64,000 nt of DNA from Bimuria novae-zelandiae CBS 107.79 (Eukaryota > Ascomycota > Dothideomycetes > Pleosporales > Didymosphaeriaceae). The position numbers and the translations under genes were made by a program. The DNA lies in contig ML976750.1 in NCBI GenBank assembly GCA_010015655.1, forward strand, positions 126,221 through 190,220. Reading direction: 5' to 3'. This document shows positions 10,755 to 22,721 of this stretch, one piece after another (position 1 is the first letter of the stretch; every line of letters begins with the position of its first letter). Under the pieces are notes generated by a model that saw nothing but the letters and a program-made list of their open reading frames with translations, had not been told where the DNA came from and ran no database searches.

Positions 10755-12802
10755 ATGGGTGATACCCCGGAATCGATTAAACAATTTGATGAACTCTCAA
10801 GGGTCATTGCGCGGACGATAGAGGAGCACTTGGCGAGGTCCAAAGGCACCACTGGCTTGCCACGAGACCTCAGGAACCCTGTCTTGCGCGTGGACGCCTT
10901 CCTGGAGGACCAAGGCTCAGACCAGGAGCAGGAACATACTCCATCCAGACCATTACGATTAGCCTCGGTGCGTACTCTTATAGTTTACCGGACCACCCAC
11001 TCACAGTTCCCTCGTGAGATTATATAGTGCGTGACCACAGTAAAAATATGCAAAGGCAAATTTGCCAATGCTACTATTTTATTGATGTCCTACCCCTGTC
11101 TAGTAGTTAGTCCGCGAATGCTGCTGTAGCGCACCGTACGGGTACACACAAGAGCGTTATAAATAACCAAGCGAGTAATCTCTAAGTACAGAACACTGAT
11201 TGCATGTAGAGCAAGGTTAATTTGATTGAAATACTTGGGACTGGCCGTCCACATGACCCTATACAACAAGAGAAACATGACAAGCTCCCGGCAGTCAGCA
11301 GCGATGAGTCTGAGCCCAGAAGCCCTCGCCGAAGAGGGACAGGGAAACTTCGCGTTTCGAACAGGCCGCTCATTGAAGAGGATGTCTCCGAACATCAACG
11401 ACAAATAGCCACCGATACGCGCAGCTTTCCAAAACGCCGCAAAATCACAACCGAAAAGTTCGTCTTTCGTCCTTCAACCCTCGACAAGCTCATCATCGGC
11501 ATTTGGGAGCAAATCCATGGCACGCTAGACCTGAACCCTCAGATTATATCTGAGCAATATCAGATCACCCTATCAGCAAGTTCCAATGTAGCTGTGGGCG
11601 ATGGGAGTACGGCCGTCGAAGTACGCGGGGCTGATACACTATCACAAAACGATGCATTTCACCAGATGAACACGCTTTGCCGTAAGGTAACGCAGGCAAG
11701 TAAAGTGTTTCGGTCGATTGAAATTGTTGTTCAGGCTAAATGGGTCGAACTCTTTGAGGAGAAAGTGCAGGCATCTGTAATTGCTATGCCCAAGGTCTCG
11801 AAGACAAAACACCACAAGAAAGCGTTTGTCGAAGCATGTCAAGACTTTGGCTGGTCGGAAAAGGAACTGCGGAACAAGATGGCTATATGGCGCGGATACA
11901 AGGAAGTCAAAGATGCAGCAGGCTGGTCTGCTTTGGTCTTCGCGGGCATGGGCATATATCGATTCTGCAAATATCGTGTCGAATTCACGAACGAAGCGAT
12001 GAAGCGGCTCCAAACTCTCCGCACGCGATTGGAGGTTGCTGCAGATACCTTACACCCCAATTGGCGGCAGTTGTTGTCCATAGTTGGCGAATCTTCTCAG
12101 CTGAAATATCCTGGTCATCAACATGATTGGGTGGTTTCTGAAGATGGGGCTCCTCCAGTGCCTTTGCGTTCGACTTACATCAGTCAGGGTACTTACTTTG
12201 AGTTCGAGCAACTTGAAGAGTCAATCATCGACGAGCGGGCATGGAGAGGAGAGGATCCTCGGTGGGTCCCGCAGAACAACGCCATGACGCATGCGGACAA
12301 CGCTTACGTCTGTGCTGTCTGTGGGCAGATTCAATCGGATGATGCAGAGTTGAACTCTTGCAATTGTTTTCCCAACTTGTTTGGTCACGTCAAACGAAGA
12401 CCTCCGCCGGTTCAAATATATCGAACCACCAATGGTCAGAACAATGGCGTAGTCGCTCTCGCTCCTTTTGAACGTGGAGCGGGAATAGGGGAGTATGTCG
12501 GATTAATCACCAAGGGAGTACGTCATGTCGATGTGATGGACAGCTCAACAGCAACCGCGAATTACCAGATCTGGCAGGGTAGACAGGGTAACTTCACTCG
12601 CTTTATCAACCACAGCTGCAAAGGCAATGCGCAGTTCACACAGTTCACATGGCTCGATACCCAGCACGTTGTTTTGGTGAGTAAAGGGATCGGAGCAGGT
12701 GTCGAGATCTCCGTGGACTATGGCGACCGTTATTGGGCAGGGCTAGAAAAATCGTGTCTTTGTGGCGAGTCGTGCTGCAGGTACAGACGAGACAATAGAT
12801 GA
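10755..12802 (+). CDS. SET-domain protein (putative lysine methyltransferase)
   Basis: Exon 1 is 10755-10967 (71 codons, ending before GTGCGT). The second exon runs to 12802 and most simply starts at 11210 after TGCATGTAG, in phase, giving about 601 residues. The intron of 242 nt is long for this window, so an extra small exon is possible. The C-terminal third is a SET domain. It shows a GIGEYVGLI turn, the NHSC motif at residues 538-541 (pseudoknot, binds the methyl donor), then EISVDYG, and a post-SET cluster with Cys-x-Cys and further Cys residues (SCLCGESC) that would bind zinc. A CAVCGQ...CNC cluster precedes it. The N-terminal half has no recognised domain. SET enzymes with this short post-SET often methylate histones or other proteins; the target cannot be told. 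Confidence 0.85.
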
Positions 12803-12908
12803 GGATGACCCGTTAGTTCAATTCCGGGGTTATGTCAAATAGTGCATGCGAAAGTGTGCATTCATGTTCCTATTTTGCGAAGTGCATGTCTCTGTGATTC
12901 CACAATCT

Positions 12909-14901
12909 CTAGCCCATTCCTACAGTTTCATTCCATCTATCCGCATAGCCTCCGTCTCTGATGACATCCGTGACGAGTTTCTCGGTATGCCCATAGGTGG
13001 CTGCTTGCGTATGACCTGGAGGGGTGAACCCGAAGCTGCTACTGTCTATGACCCTCAAACGCTGGACTCCGGAGACTCTACCTTTAGGATCCACAACAGC
13101 CGTTGCGTCACCCTCACGCCCCATTCGACAGGTGATGCTCGCGTGATGGATAGGGCCGACTCCTTCGTCTTGAATGTACTGTAGCAGTAACGTGTTGTCG
13201 GAAAGGATAGTAGAGTTTGGCGCCGTGTAATCTCCAACTCTTGCTTCGATATTTTCAACGGTGGAAAGAACACGGCGGTACGCATCGACGGCAACTTCTT
13301 GGTCCGCAATTGTCGAAAGCCAGTTGGTCTTAATCACTGGTTGATCAAACACGTTGGTAGAGTTTATCGTAACATGACCACGCGACGTCGTGGCCACCAG
13401 GATGACATTCACGCTTCCGTAAAAGTCTCCATCGTTGGCACCTCATTCGCTGCCTAAAAGTGTATTGCCAGATCCTCCTATGATAATTTCCAGCTCAGGC
13501 CAGTCGTTTGGCCACGCGGCAAGAGTTTTGTTCGTTGAAGCGGAGAAATTGACCCGAAATGAGGTGGGCAATTTCTCCTACCTAGCAAAGTCGGCGCCGA
13601 TGTTGGTCAGCGGGCCAGTGCCACTGACGCGGAACTGCTCGTCAGCTTTGATTCGATCTTCCTCTGTAGATAGAATCGAGGTTTGACTCGGAGTTGTCAT
13701 TTGAAAGCTGATACCGCCAATCGCACAGCTGTCGTGCATATTCTGGCCTACAAAATCCAGAGCCGACACAGTTGGTATTCCGAGCTGAGACATGGTCGCA
13801 TTGAGGCCAATCTCCGAGAGCATTAACAGTTGCGGACTTCGCAAAGCGCCGGCGGAAAGAATTACCTCTTTGGTCGCGTTAAGATCATAGGGTTGCAGTC
13901 CTGGTAGGTCTATTTCAACACCTATGGCGCGTTTGTTCCGATCGAATAGTATCTTCCTGACAGTACTTGATTGATAGACTGTCAGCCGTCCAGATGACAT
14001 CGCGGGAGAAAAGAACGCGGTTTCTGCAGAGCTTCTCGTATTTCCGTCCAGGTCAATGGCGAATGCGAAATAGTTATAGCCGTTCAGGTCACCGCTTATG
14101 AAGTCCTGCACTGGTGAAAAGCCCGCTCCAGCGTATGCCTCGGGACCGTACGAGCTTATAGGCTGTGCGTAATTTGGATAGTGAACGTGAAGTGGTCCTG
14201 ACTTCTCCTGTTGTGCTTGTGTGCTGTAGTTTGCGGATGCATTGGCTGCACGTAACGTCATATCCGGCGGCGTGAAGTTAATGCTTTTCTCGAAGAATAG
14301 GAAGAAATTATCCCAACGATATGAGTTGTCCCCAACTTCTTCCGCCCATAGATCATAGGGACCTTTAGTACCTCGATTATATAGCATCGGGTTTCGACCA
14401 GAAGAACCACCAAGGTTCTTCCCTTGTGCATAGTGTAGGGGACGGTTTCCGGTAAACTGTGCCTTTCAGTTATACTAATCAATTCATGAGGCTGGGAATG
14501 CTGGATTCCGACTTCTCATGGGGAAACACGGTGCCGTGGTGACTGACAGGCTACGCATCTGACACCATTCCCGACTCGATATGTGACTGCCAATCTAGAC
14601 CCGAATATTGCTGGCTGTAATATGGAACCTGACTGAGGTTACCGTTGCTCAACTCATAGAAAGTCCCGGCTTCGACGACTGCCACCGTGGCGTTTGTTCC
14701 TTCGACCAACCTTGCTGCAACCACACTACCTGCGGTTCTTCCTCCAATGATGACATAGTCATACGTCGCATTGCGACCGGGGATGCCAAATGAAGTGCCT
14801 GTTAGATGACCGCCAATGAACTGAGGGAACCATTGGGCTTGAACAGCTATGGAGCAAAATGAGAGAACGAAGTATTTCAGATGCCACCTTCCAGAGTGCA
14901 T
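12909..14901 (-). pseudogene. GMC oxidoreductase pseudogene
   Basis: A glucose-methanol-choline family FAD oxidoreductase by clear landmarks. There is a signal peptide (14901 on), the FAD-binding segment YDYVIIGGRTAGSVVAARL, the block YAQGKNLGGSSGRNPMLYNRG (around 14400-14450), and the C-terminal block RVIDSSSFGFTPPGHTQAA with the catalytic His region. From about 14460 to the stop at 12909 the frame is continuous except for two in-frame stops: TAG at 13578-13580, where the family has Trp before EKLP, and TGA at 13443-13445. No intron fits both phase and the conserved sequence between them. The third glycine of the Rossmann motif is Arg (GGRTAG), another likely loss. The 5' exon (14901 to about 14556) needs an intron to join the rest. 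Such enzymes are secreted alcohol or aryl-alcohol oxidases; this copy should be inactive. Confidence 0.88.
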
Positions 14902-15636
14902 AGTGAAAATTGAGAATTCCGAAAGGATGAGCCATCAGCATTTTGAGATAGGGGTATTCTTTATAGGCGCCTGACTGATCTCCGGTGGATTGGGGTCCCA
15001 CATGCAATCGCCAGTACTCTATAAGTTCGAATGAAGGCTCCCGGTCACGGTTCCATACTTCTCCTCGGATGATCTTATAGCGCTTCGTCACGTCCTATCT
15101 ACCCACGGGTCAGCGGCCACTCTCAAGTGCATAAATCTTTCTATAGTCCGTTCTAAATGATTCGTTTACTCTAGAGCGGCCGCTAAGCCGCGGGTCCACT
15201 GGACGTGACAATCCTCTGTACTTCATCGACGTAATATCTGCACCATTCTTTGGGTGGGGCTCAATGGCTCTCCCACATGCGTGGTTCTGGAGATCGACTG
15301 GCGCACGAACATGCAGAACCGGTTCTGGCTGTGGCGTCGTTAGCTTGCTTAGTCTTGAAGATCACCATATCACGCTTTTCCTCGCTGTGTTCGATCATCT
15401 TCATTGAAAACTGTCAGCGATCGTACTTATCTTTACGATCGTTCTTGGTCTGCCATAGTTCAGGATGAATATGCTCACTCTCAGATCTCTTTCCTAAACT
15501 TGCCGGGGATCTTAGACCAGGAATTTTAGCGTAGCAACTATGCCCATATTGTCCCCAATTTCACACAACCAGTATCAGTGTTCGAGTACGTCTCGAGAAA
15601 TCTCATCACAGTTAAGTGTTTACTTAGCTTGACACT
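14902..15636. other. Intergenic, nothing recognised
   Basis: About 735 bp between the GMC pseudogene (its upstream side) and the 3' end of the DUF6536 gene. A NotI-like GCGGCCGC site at 15177 is only a chance motif. No gene or repeat seen. Confidence 0.5.
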
Positions 15637-18074
15637 TTATCGATACCTCACACCATCCTGCGGTTTCGTCACCGGACCAGAAAAGAAGGAGCAGTGCCGT
15701 TCCCCATCAAACATCCTCTCCTCTACAACGCCCCACTGCACCTGTTTCAAATGGGTATTCTTCTCAGTCGAGGGCGCATGACATGCAGCGCTGATGACTA
15801 GGCTACACGAGGCCGCAAAGGGTATCTGAAGCGTCAGGTGTTTGCGTCCCACGAACCCCACCACAAACACAAAAATATAGAAAGTGACGCAGAGAATGAC
15901 AAAGCTGAGCCCAGAGATTCCACAGCCTGACACTGAATCCGATTCCTTGCGGTGTCCTACGCGGTCGTAGGAGTCAACTTGCACAAGAAAAATACTTTGG
16001 GAAAGCAGCCTATAATGTATCAACACTTGTCCCCAATTCATAGAATTTTGAGCGTGCATACCAATGTAATCCTCCACTCATGGTCATCAGCGGCAAAGAT
16101 AACCGCAGAGGGAGTTGCAAGAAGTACGTACTCCGTTGCTCCTGGAAAGGCTTTGTAACTCGTAAGCCTTTGTGTGAGCTTGCCATGTTGTTCCATTCAT
16201 ATGCTCCCGCCCTAAATTAGGAAACGTTAGCTAATGTTCAGTTACTTACACCGGCAGCCATTATCTCGCTATGTATCAAAGTGATTGAGGCTTGCAGCCT
16301 TTATTCGGTCTGGTCGTTCAAGGGAGCAGCTTACTGAACCGAGTGTTAGCGGAGCTGGCTCATTAACACCAATGTGATGGATTACTTACCATGGACGTGC
16401 ATTCACTATTCATGGCAAAATAGCAGAATGAGAGCATAATTTGCGGCGAGTTCGCTATCCAAGCGACGAGCAACGTATTTCCAGACCCGCCTCCCACCTT
16501 AAGGATGGTATTGGACGCGGTGCCCCAAGAAGTGTCAACGCCTCCATGTGAGAGATTAACCACCAATACCACACACATTATAAACGATAATAGTATAACC
16601 GCCAATCTGCAAGGGTTAGCATCGGAATTGTTAGTTCCAAGCAGATTGGCTGGACATACATAAACGAAGATCCCACTTCGCGATCTTTGCCCAATGCAGA
16701 AGAGTAAAGATGTTTCTGGTCTCTCCAGACGCCACTTGAATTGAGCACAAGTTCCTCGAAATGGTCAATCTTTGGTGTACTGGAAACCGAACCTTCGTGC
16801 GCCACAGGCCACGCCGTTGCGCTAGGATCTTTCCGAAATGCTTCCTGTTTTGAAGTACGATGAGCGACTTCAGCTGTGATGGCCGCTTTGCTGAAAACGC
16901 AAAATTTTTCCGTTGTTGGGTCTCGAAATTCCAAAAAAGAAGCGGCTCCGTCCCCCAGCGTGACAACAAACTCAGATTTCTCCAAGTAGAGCACCCAGAG
17001 CATGGTCGCAAGCTTGATAGCATTGCAGACAATAACTATTGTAAGGAAGCTCAGGCTCAATTGTATACGACTTTTCGTCGAAACGTTGGTGGCATATCCC
17101 CCAGCCACATGGGCATATATTGCTCTATTGGTTGTCGAGTGATCTTCATCCCGATACATGACGGACACATTCAGCCAGTCCGTGAGATTAAATAGCATCT
17201 CACCGAGGCCCGTCGGGTATTTAGGTTCGTAGGGTAGCTGATACCCGGCCGGAAGCCTACTTTTTTCACTTGGGAGGCCGGTCTGATTGGTTAAGTTGAT
17301 ATGGGAAGCATAATCGTCGATGGCGAGGTAGAGGTCGCCGAAATTGACGATGTTTGAACGGTATTCGGCACGCCAGTCTAAGTTAGAAAGTCGCGTGAAA
17401 GTGACATTGTCAGGGAGGGACGCCTCGTTATTGGATCCTTGCGTAAGGAAGAAAACTTTGAACTCATTCGTTGCAGTGATATAGATGGCGGCTGAGTTGT
17501 AACTGGCAAGGGTCAGTATCGTTTCTGCAGCTTGAATGAGGAACACGAACAAAAGGTGTAGGGGACTTGAAGACAGAATTAATATCGAACATAACATGAG
17601 GCGTTTCAATGGGATCCTTCGCAGGTTGTGCACACCGAGAACACCGATGTCGAACCATTTTCCGTTGCGATGCGCTCGGTCGATTTCTTTGCGAGTGGGA
17701 GAGCTCAATACCTGCATTGTGTAGTTACTTGCACTCAAGAGTATAGTGCTAAGCACGTTGATAACAATGTGGATCGCGCTGTTAAGTCGAGACATGCTCC
17801 GAGGATCAGCAGTGAAAGGTTCAGCAAAACCGTCTCGAAAACCTGGCCCTTTAACAGCAGCCACAATCAACACGACAATGTTGGCACACAGTATGAGAGC
17901 TGACATGCAGCTACCGATCAGCACGCCCATACGCCAACCATAATATCGGCTGACTGAACTCTGCGACGTGTACCATCGGTCAAAGTGCTGAAAAGGCCTA
18001 CTGCACGCTTGCGCAAACCGAGAAATCGGTCCTTTGGTAGGAGATACACCAGGAGCACTCTTTTGAAGTAACAA
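15637..18074 (-). CDS. DUF6536-type multi-pass membrane protein
   Basis: Exons going down the minus strand: 18074-16660, 16606-16390, about 16211-16062, and 16009-15637. Junctions 1-2 (AT|A) and 3-4 (TG|G, giving LHWLLSQSIFLVQVDSYD) are in phase and restore conserved sequence. The N-terminal SRYYGWRMGVLIGS helix, the SASNYTMQVLSSPTRKEIDRAH motif, the NSPQIMLSFCYFAMN helix and the C-terminal CSLVISAACH...VQWGVV block identify the fungal DUF6536 family. These are large plasma-membrane-type proteins of unknown role with about seven helices and a long N-glycosylated loop. The 178 bp between 16390 and 16211 do not give a single in-phase intron, so a tiny exon or a frameshift sits there. The frame opens without a good ATG at 18074, so a 5' exon is probably missing. 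Confidence 0.8.
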
Positions 18075-19086
18075 AAGATTCTCCGGTTCGTTCCCACGCG
18101 TCGTGCTGCTTGTTCTGGTACATGAGCGGATAATTCACTCTGAGCAGAGCTACGGGTCTCCTTACGGGTAAGGTTCCAATTCGGCTTAGGTCTCTAGGTA
18201 GGAAGATGAAACACCTAAGTCGAACGTATCTGAACGTATCGACGCCGACGAAGGCTTGAGGCGCTTTTGGGTCGAAATATCCGCCTATTCAGAGGTCGTT
18301 GGCGATAGTGGAAGCCACCTATCGTGTGTCATATTTTTGTCGTAAAGACGTTACCAACGGACGCAGAATAGATGCAAGAGCGCGCTCAGCGACGAGTAGA
18401 CATTGTGAATATATTTCGGGTTTATCAAGGAGCAAAAGCAAACAGTAGCAGACATCTGATGCGGCTGAGATCGGGCCTCCCATCGCCTTACGGCTTCTCA
18501 TTTTAGCGTCACCAACCTGGGAACGATGTTGACAACCTGCAAGGATCAATGGGGGCGGCTTACTGCATGAGTAATCGGCCTCTTCACCTATAGCATAGTA
18601 GATACGCCCGGCAGTGCTACGCGCAAAGCGATGTGGTTCGGAGAGAGGTAGTGACGAGCGGGTGGTGGAAACGGCCCGGTGCGACACAGCATGCACAGGT
18701 GTGCCCAGGACCATCAGAATTCTATCGCCTCAACAAGTGATTCGCCGGACTCTCGGCGTCCCATATAATTGCTAGATGGATCATACTGCGCACTTGTTCT
18801 GGTAAACTTAAACTGTTCTTGATGAGAACGGGAGCGATTGGCAATTGTTCCTATAATGTTACGAGTCTGAAACGTGGAATAAGCTTGGCCTCTTGAGGTC
18901 GGGAACGCTAACGGCTAGCGCAACTCATGTTGGCCAGGCTTCTGGCCTCCGTGCATCGCATCACATACATTCACTTCATATCCTCATTGGCATCCTATAG
19001 AAACAAGGTTGCAGGTCACAGACAAGCGATAAAAGCAAAACAATCATGGAGCCCTGCGACTGCACAGAGCGCGGATTCTTCAGCTA
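18075..19086. other. Intergenic, nothing recognised
   Basis: About 1 kb between two minus-strand membrane-protein genes. It should contain the missing 5' exon and promoter of the DUF6536 gene on its left side. An open frame at 18319-18714 has no recognisable features. Confidence 0.5.
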
Positions 19087-21583
19087 CTAGTGCCACGATA
19101 CATTGGCCCCACCCATAGTCAACACAGCCAACCTGTCCACGCCCGAACTCGAAGAGTATCCCATAGCATACCTCAAGCCCATCTGCTCAATAATCTGATC
19201 CCTCTCCTTGGTCCCCTGACCTCCGAGCTCCTTGAACAATTCCGGCAATGGACTATCGCAGAGATACATCAGATGAGATGCGGCAGTGTCCGGCTTGATT
19301 GGCATAATCGGCTCTCGGTAGAAGAAAATGAACACAAGCGTGAACAACATAACACCCAGCACCGATACTGAGATCCACGTGGATACATTGTATGCCGAGA
19401 AAAGCGTAGTTGGTTGGAAAGGGATTGCGGAAAGCGTCACACAAAGCGCTTCGGAAAGAAGACCGATGCCAGCTATGACGGCGAGAAGATAGTGGCCAGC
19501 GGATACGGACGATTTGATCCCCCAGATTGGATGGAGGGGAGGTGATAAAAGGATGGATTCGCGCGCGGTGGTGTTGCCAGAGAAGAGACGGCGATAGGGC
19601 GCATACAATGCGATTGCTGCGAACAATGTTAGCAGATAGCTTCGGAATAGAAGGGCCGTAATGACTCACAGCGAAACAGCCTGCCCCAGAACCAGGTGAC
19701 GATCACGGCGATTGCTGTAAACATGAACTTTACACCGAAGCCCTGACCGCTCATGAAGTGCTCGAAACCGGTATCGCCGCCGGTAAAGCGGTACGTTAGG
19801 ATGACAGCAAGGAGGCCGGCAATGAAGACTGCGAAAGTGACGGCTGAGACCCTATGGGCATATCTCATCTCCAGTTGTTGGTCCACCGGCATCGTGGAGA
19901 CCGTGGCGTACTCATGCTTTTCTTTACGGATCGGCGGAGCGTAAGCTGGAAGCGAGATGCCTCCAACGATTGCCACAGTCCTTGTATACCCATCTGCATC
20001 GGAGAAGGATTCTAGCCGATACGTATGGTCTTTGAATGCCTTGTCTAGGCGCTTGCGATCCGCCGGTCTATATGCTTCGCTGAACTCTCGTTGAACTTCA
20101 GGGTCTGAAAAGAGTGTAGCCAAACCTGCAATGCAGCGAGGGTCTGCATTTACCCCTGTCTTTTTCTTCCGGAGATACAGGATCAGGAAAATTTCGAACA
20201 CTACCATGACAACCAGCACGCCTTCAATCGCCCTGGCAGCGGGAAGGAACACTCCAATCCTACCATTACAACCGCCGTTGCATTCACCGATGACGCGAAT
20301 GGAAACAGCTTCTGGGGCCAACGGTACGATCAAGAACGCAAGCCAGGCGAGGACACTGCTTATAACGACAGCCCACTGCGTGCCAAACAGAGCCCATAGC
20401 GGAGCTAGGAGGTCGTTGAAGTTCGCCGTCAATGATCTGTCTGCTGGTGCTCCGCTGCTTTTCGCCATATGATAAAATAGTTCCAGCGACTTTGTTGTCT
20501 CGCCAATTAAAGTCCATGGCAGGGCAAACATAGTCGCGAGGAGCACTGGCAGGTAAGCTCCGAGAAAGTACATCCCGTCGCCGTTTATATAGGTGTTCCT
20601 CTCGCCTCCTAAGATATCGTCAACCAAGTTGTCGACCTTTGATCGTCCCGTTGCTGTCGCTGTCGCTGTCGCTGTCACAGGAATGATCGAGACATGTGGG
20701 CTACCGTTCGTCGTGATGAGCGTCGTGAAGGCGGGTACAGCCTGAGTGACAGGCTTGCCATCGATAGTGGCCACGCTGGTGAGGACTACATTGGGGATAA
20801 TAGTCTGTGTGATCTCCTTTCCATTGCTCGTGATAACGCTGTTCAGAAACACAGGATTTGGTGCTCCTGTAGACACTCCCGGAGGTGGTGGGATTGCTGG
20901 ACCCGCTGGACCCGCTGGCGTTGGTTGAAGGAAGTCTGAAGCTGGCGGGTAACCTGAAGGCACTGTAGTTGGTTGAAGGAACTCCGAGGCTGGCGGGTAA
21001 CCTAGGGTCGGGGCATCAGTGGGCTCATTGGGCACACCAGTGGGATCGATCTGCAGGTACGAACTGGGCGCCGGGGTACCTGCAATCTCTGACGGGAATG
21101 AAGACGAAGGTATAGAGCTGACAGATGGTTCAATTTCCACTGGAGGAGTAGGGGATATTTGCAAGAAATCACTAGGCGGCGGCATAACAGTGACAGTTGG
21201 CCCGGTATCAAGGGGGGTGGAAATCGTTACGAGGCTTTCCTGGATCTGTCGCTTGAGTTTGCTTTCCGACGCGTCGAGTTCTTCAGCGAGCTTGCTGTCC
21301 AATCTAGGTACCCTAATAGGTTTGACAGCCGGAGAGTCGCTGCGCAATTACTCAGTCAGATCAACAAAGGAACAAGGGGGTCGACGCACCGAGTATATTG
21401 CACACTACCTTCTCGACGTCCAAGAATGCTGTTAATGCTAACACCTCCGCCCTTCCTCTCCACTCTCGGCAACACGCGACAGGCGTACTCCACCAGCACT
21501 ATGAGCACCAATGTAATACACAGTAAAGTGAAAAGAACTGCCTTACGCAATATCGTAGGCTTGAAATCCTTAGTGGTCTCCAT
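19087..21583 (-). CDS. DUF3433-type multi-pass membrane protein
   Basis: Three exons, 21583-21390, 21339-19670 and 19616-19087, join in phase (CG|C and T|CA) for 797 residues. The start is the ATG giving METTKDFKP. An N-terminal helix (VLFTLLCITLVLIVLVEYAC) is followed by a 200-residue Pro/Ser/Thr-rich segment with repeated PPASEFLQP units and a short TATATATA run from a GTCGCT microsatellite. Then comes the membrane core: YLPVLLATMFALPWTLI, WAVVISSVLAWLAFLIVPL, AIEGVLVVMVVFEIFLILYL, and after a cytosolic loop three or four more helices. The ILTYRFTGG and FMFTAIAVIVTWFWGRLFR segments fit the fungal DUF3433 family, whose role is unknown. It lies head-to-tail with the DUF6536 gene but belongs to another family. 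Confidence 0.87.
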
Positions 21584-22721
21584 GGTGCGCAAATGAACCG
21601 AATATCGCTCGCAGGAAGCGCACATGGAGTACCGATCTTTACATATCCACAAATCTGGATCCCTAGTCATGAAAGCCCAGTTGTCAACCAGTCAGGCTGA
21701 ACATTATTGCTCTATTCGACCAATCGAGGCGTTGGCCAACCAATCACCAATGGCACTTAGCGAGTTGTGGTTGGCCAAGTTCTTTCAGCTGAGCCTTGGA
21801 GCGCCCGAAAGGGACTAAAGCGAGGCTGAAGGAGCCCAGACTTTCGGAACTTTCCCTGCGGCTCTGATATGTTACCAAATAAAGAAGAGGATGCCTGGCC
21901 AAGAAGAGTTCCAAGAAGCCATGTGCTGATAAAGCGCAAGGGCGTCTCTTAGCGGGTCCTATAGGGACATACCTGAAATTTCCGTATGGCTTTTTAATGT
22001 GATCATCGTCGCGTTTCTCAGTTGCTGTATGTTGCATGATCTGTTCAGGCCGATAACGACGACAAAAGACACCCTGACTGTGCGCAATCTGTGGTTCTGC
22101 CCCGGCAGAACAGTGTCAAGATGAGCAGCTTGGGAGCTGAGCAAGATCACATCTTCAGGTCGTAGACATAGGCATAATTATACCGCCCAATCTTGGGCAG
22201 CCCAGTAGAATAGAACTAAGCACCCTGATAGAGCGAGGGTCTAACAGTGACTTCACATTAACTTGTGATTTAAGGCCCGAAGCTCAGTATAAGCCGTACG
22301 GCATAAGTAAATTCAGGATGTTGCAGATAATTGACACTATTCATGATGCTCGCTGAGGAACCATGCCTATGCTGCATGTACATGCTATGCATACATCCCT
22401 GCGTTGCATTTCGCTACTACACAGACGCATGCAGGCGGGGTCTCCAGACTATTTCAATTCCAATGTGCACCGCACTCAGCACAATGTAGTGGCCCAAAAC
22501 GATCTCGCCGAATTCTCCACATATAGTGGATATGCTTTCTTGGATACATACACACCTATGGAGCATGCACCTATGCTTCAGCCCATCCCTAAAGAATGAG
22601 CGCACGATGAGATCAACAAATTTCCGATGACCAAATCCGCTGTAAGTGGCTCTCCCCAACACTAGTGCGCCAACGGAGCTCGTGATCTTGAGCACCGCGA
22701 GACGAGTCTTGAACGGTTCAC
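21584..22721. other. Intergenic, nothing recognised
   Basis: About 1.1 kb, promoter side of the DUF3433 gene and 3' side of the zinc-finger gene. No repeat, RNA gene or convincing frame seen. Confidence 0.55.

Noticed and set aside
13443..13580. An intron removing both stops of the GMC gene
   Set aside because: A GTAGGA...GAATGAG intron would be out of phase and would delete a segment (EKLP... to WPELEIIIGG) that clearly belongs to the enzyme.
15637..21583. Biosynthetic or functional cluster of membrane proteins with the GMC enzyme
   Set aside because: The families are unrelated, the GMC gene is dead, and no core synthase, P450 or regulator is nearby.
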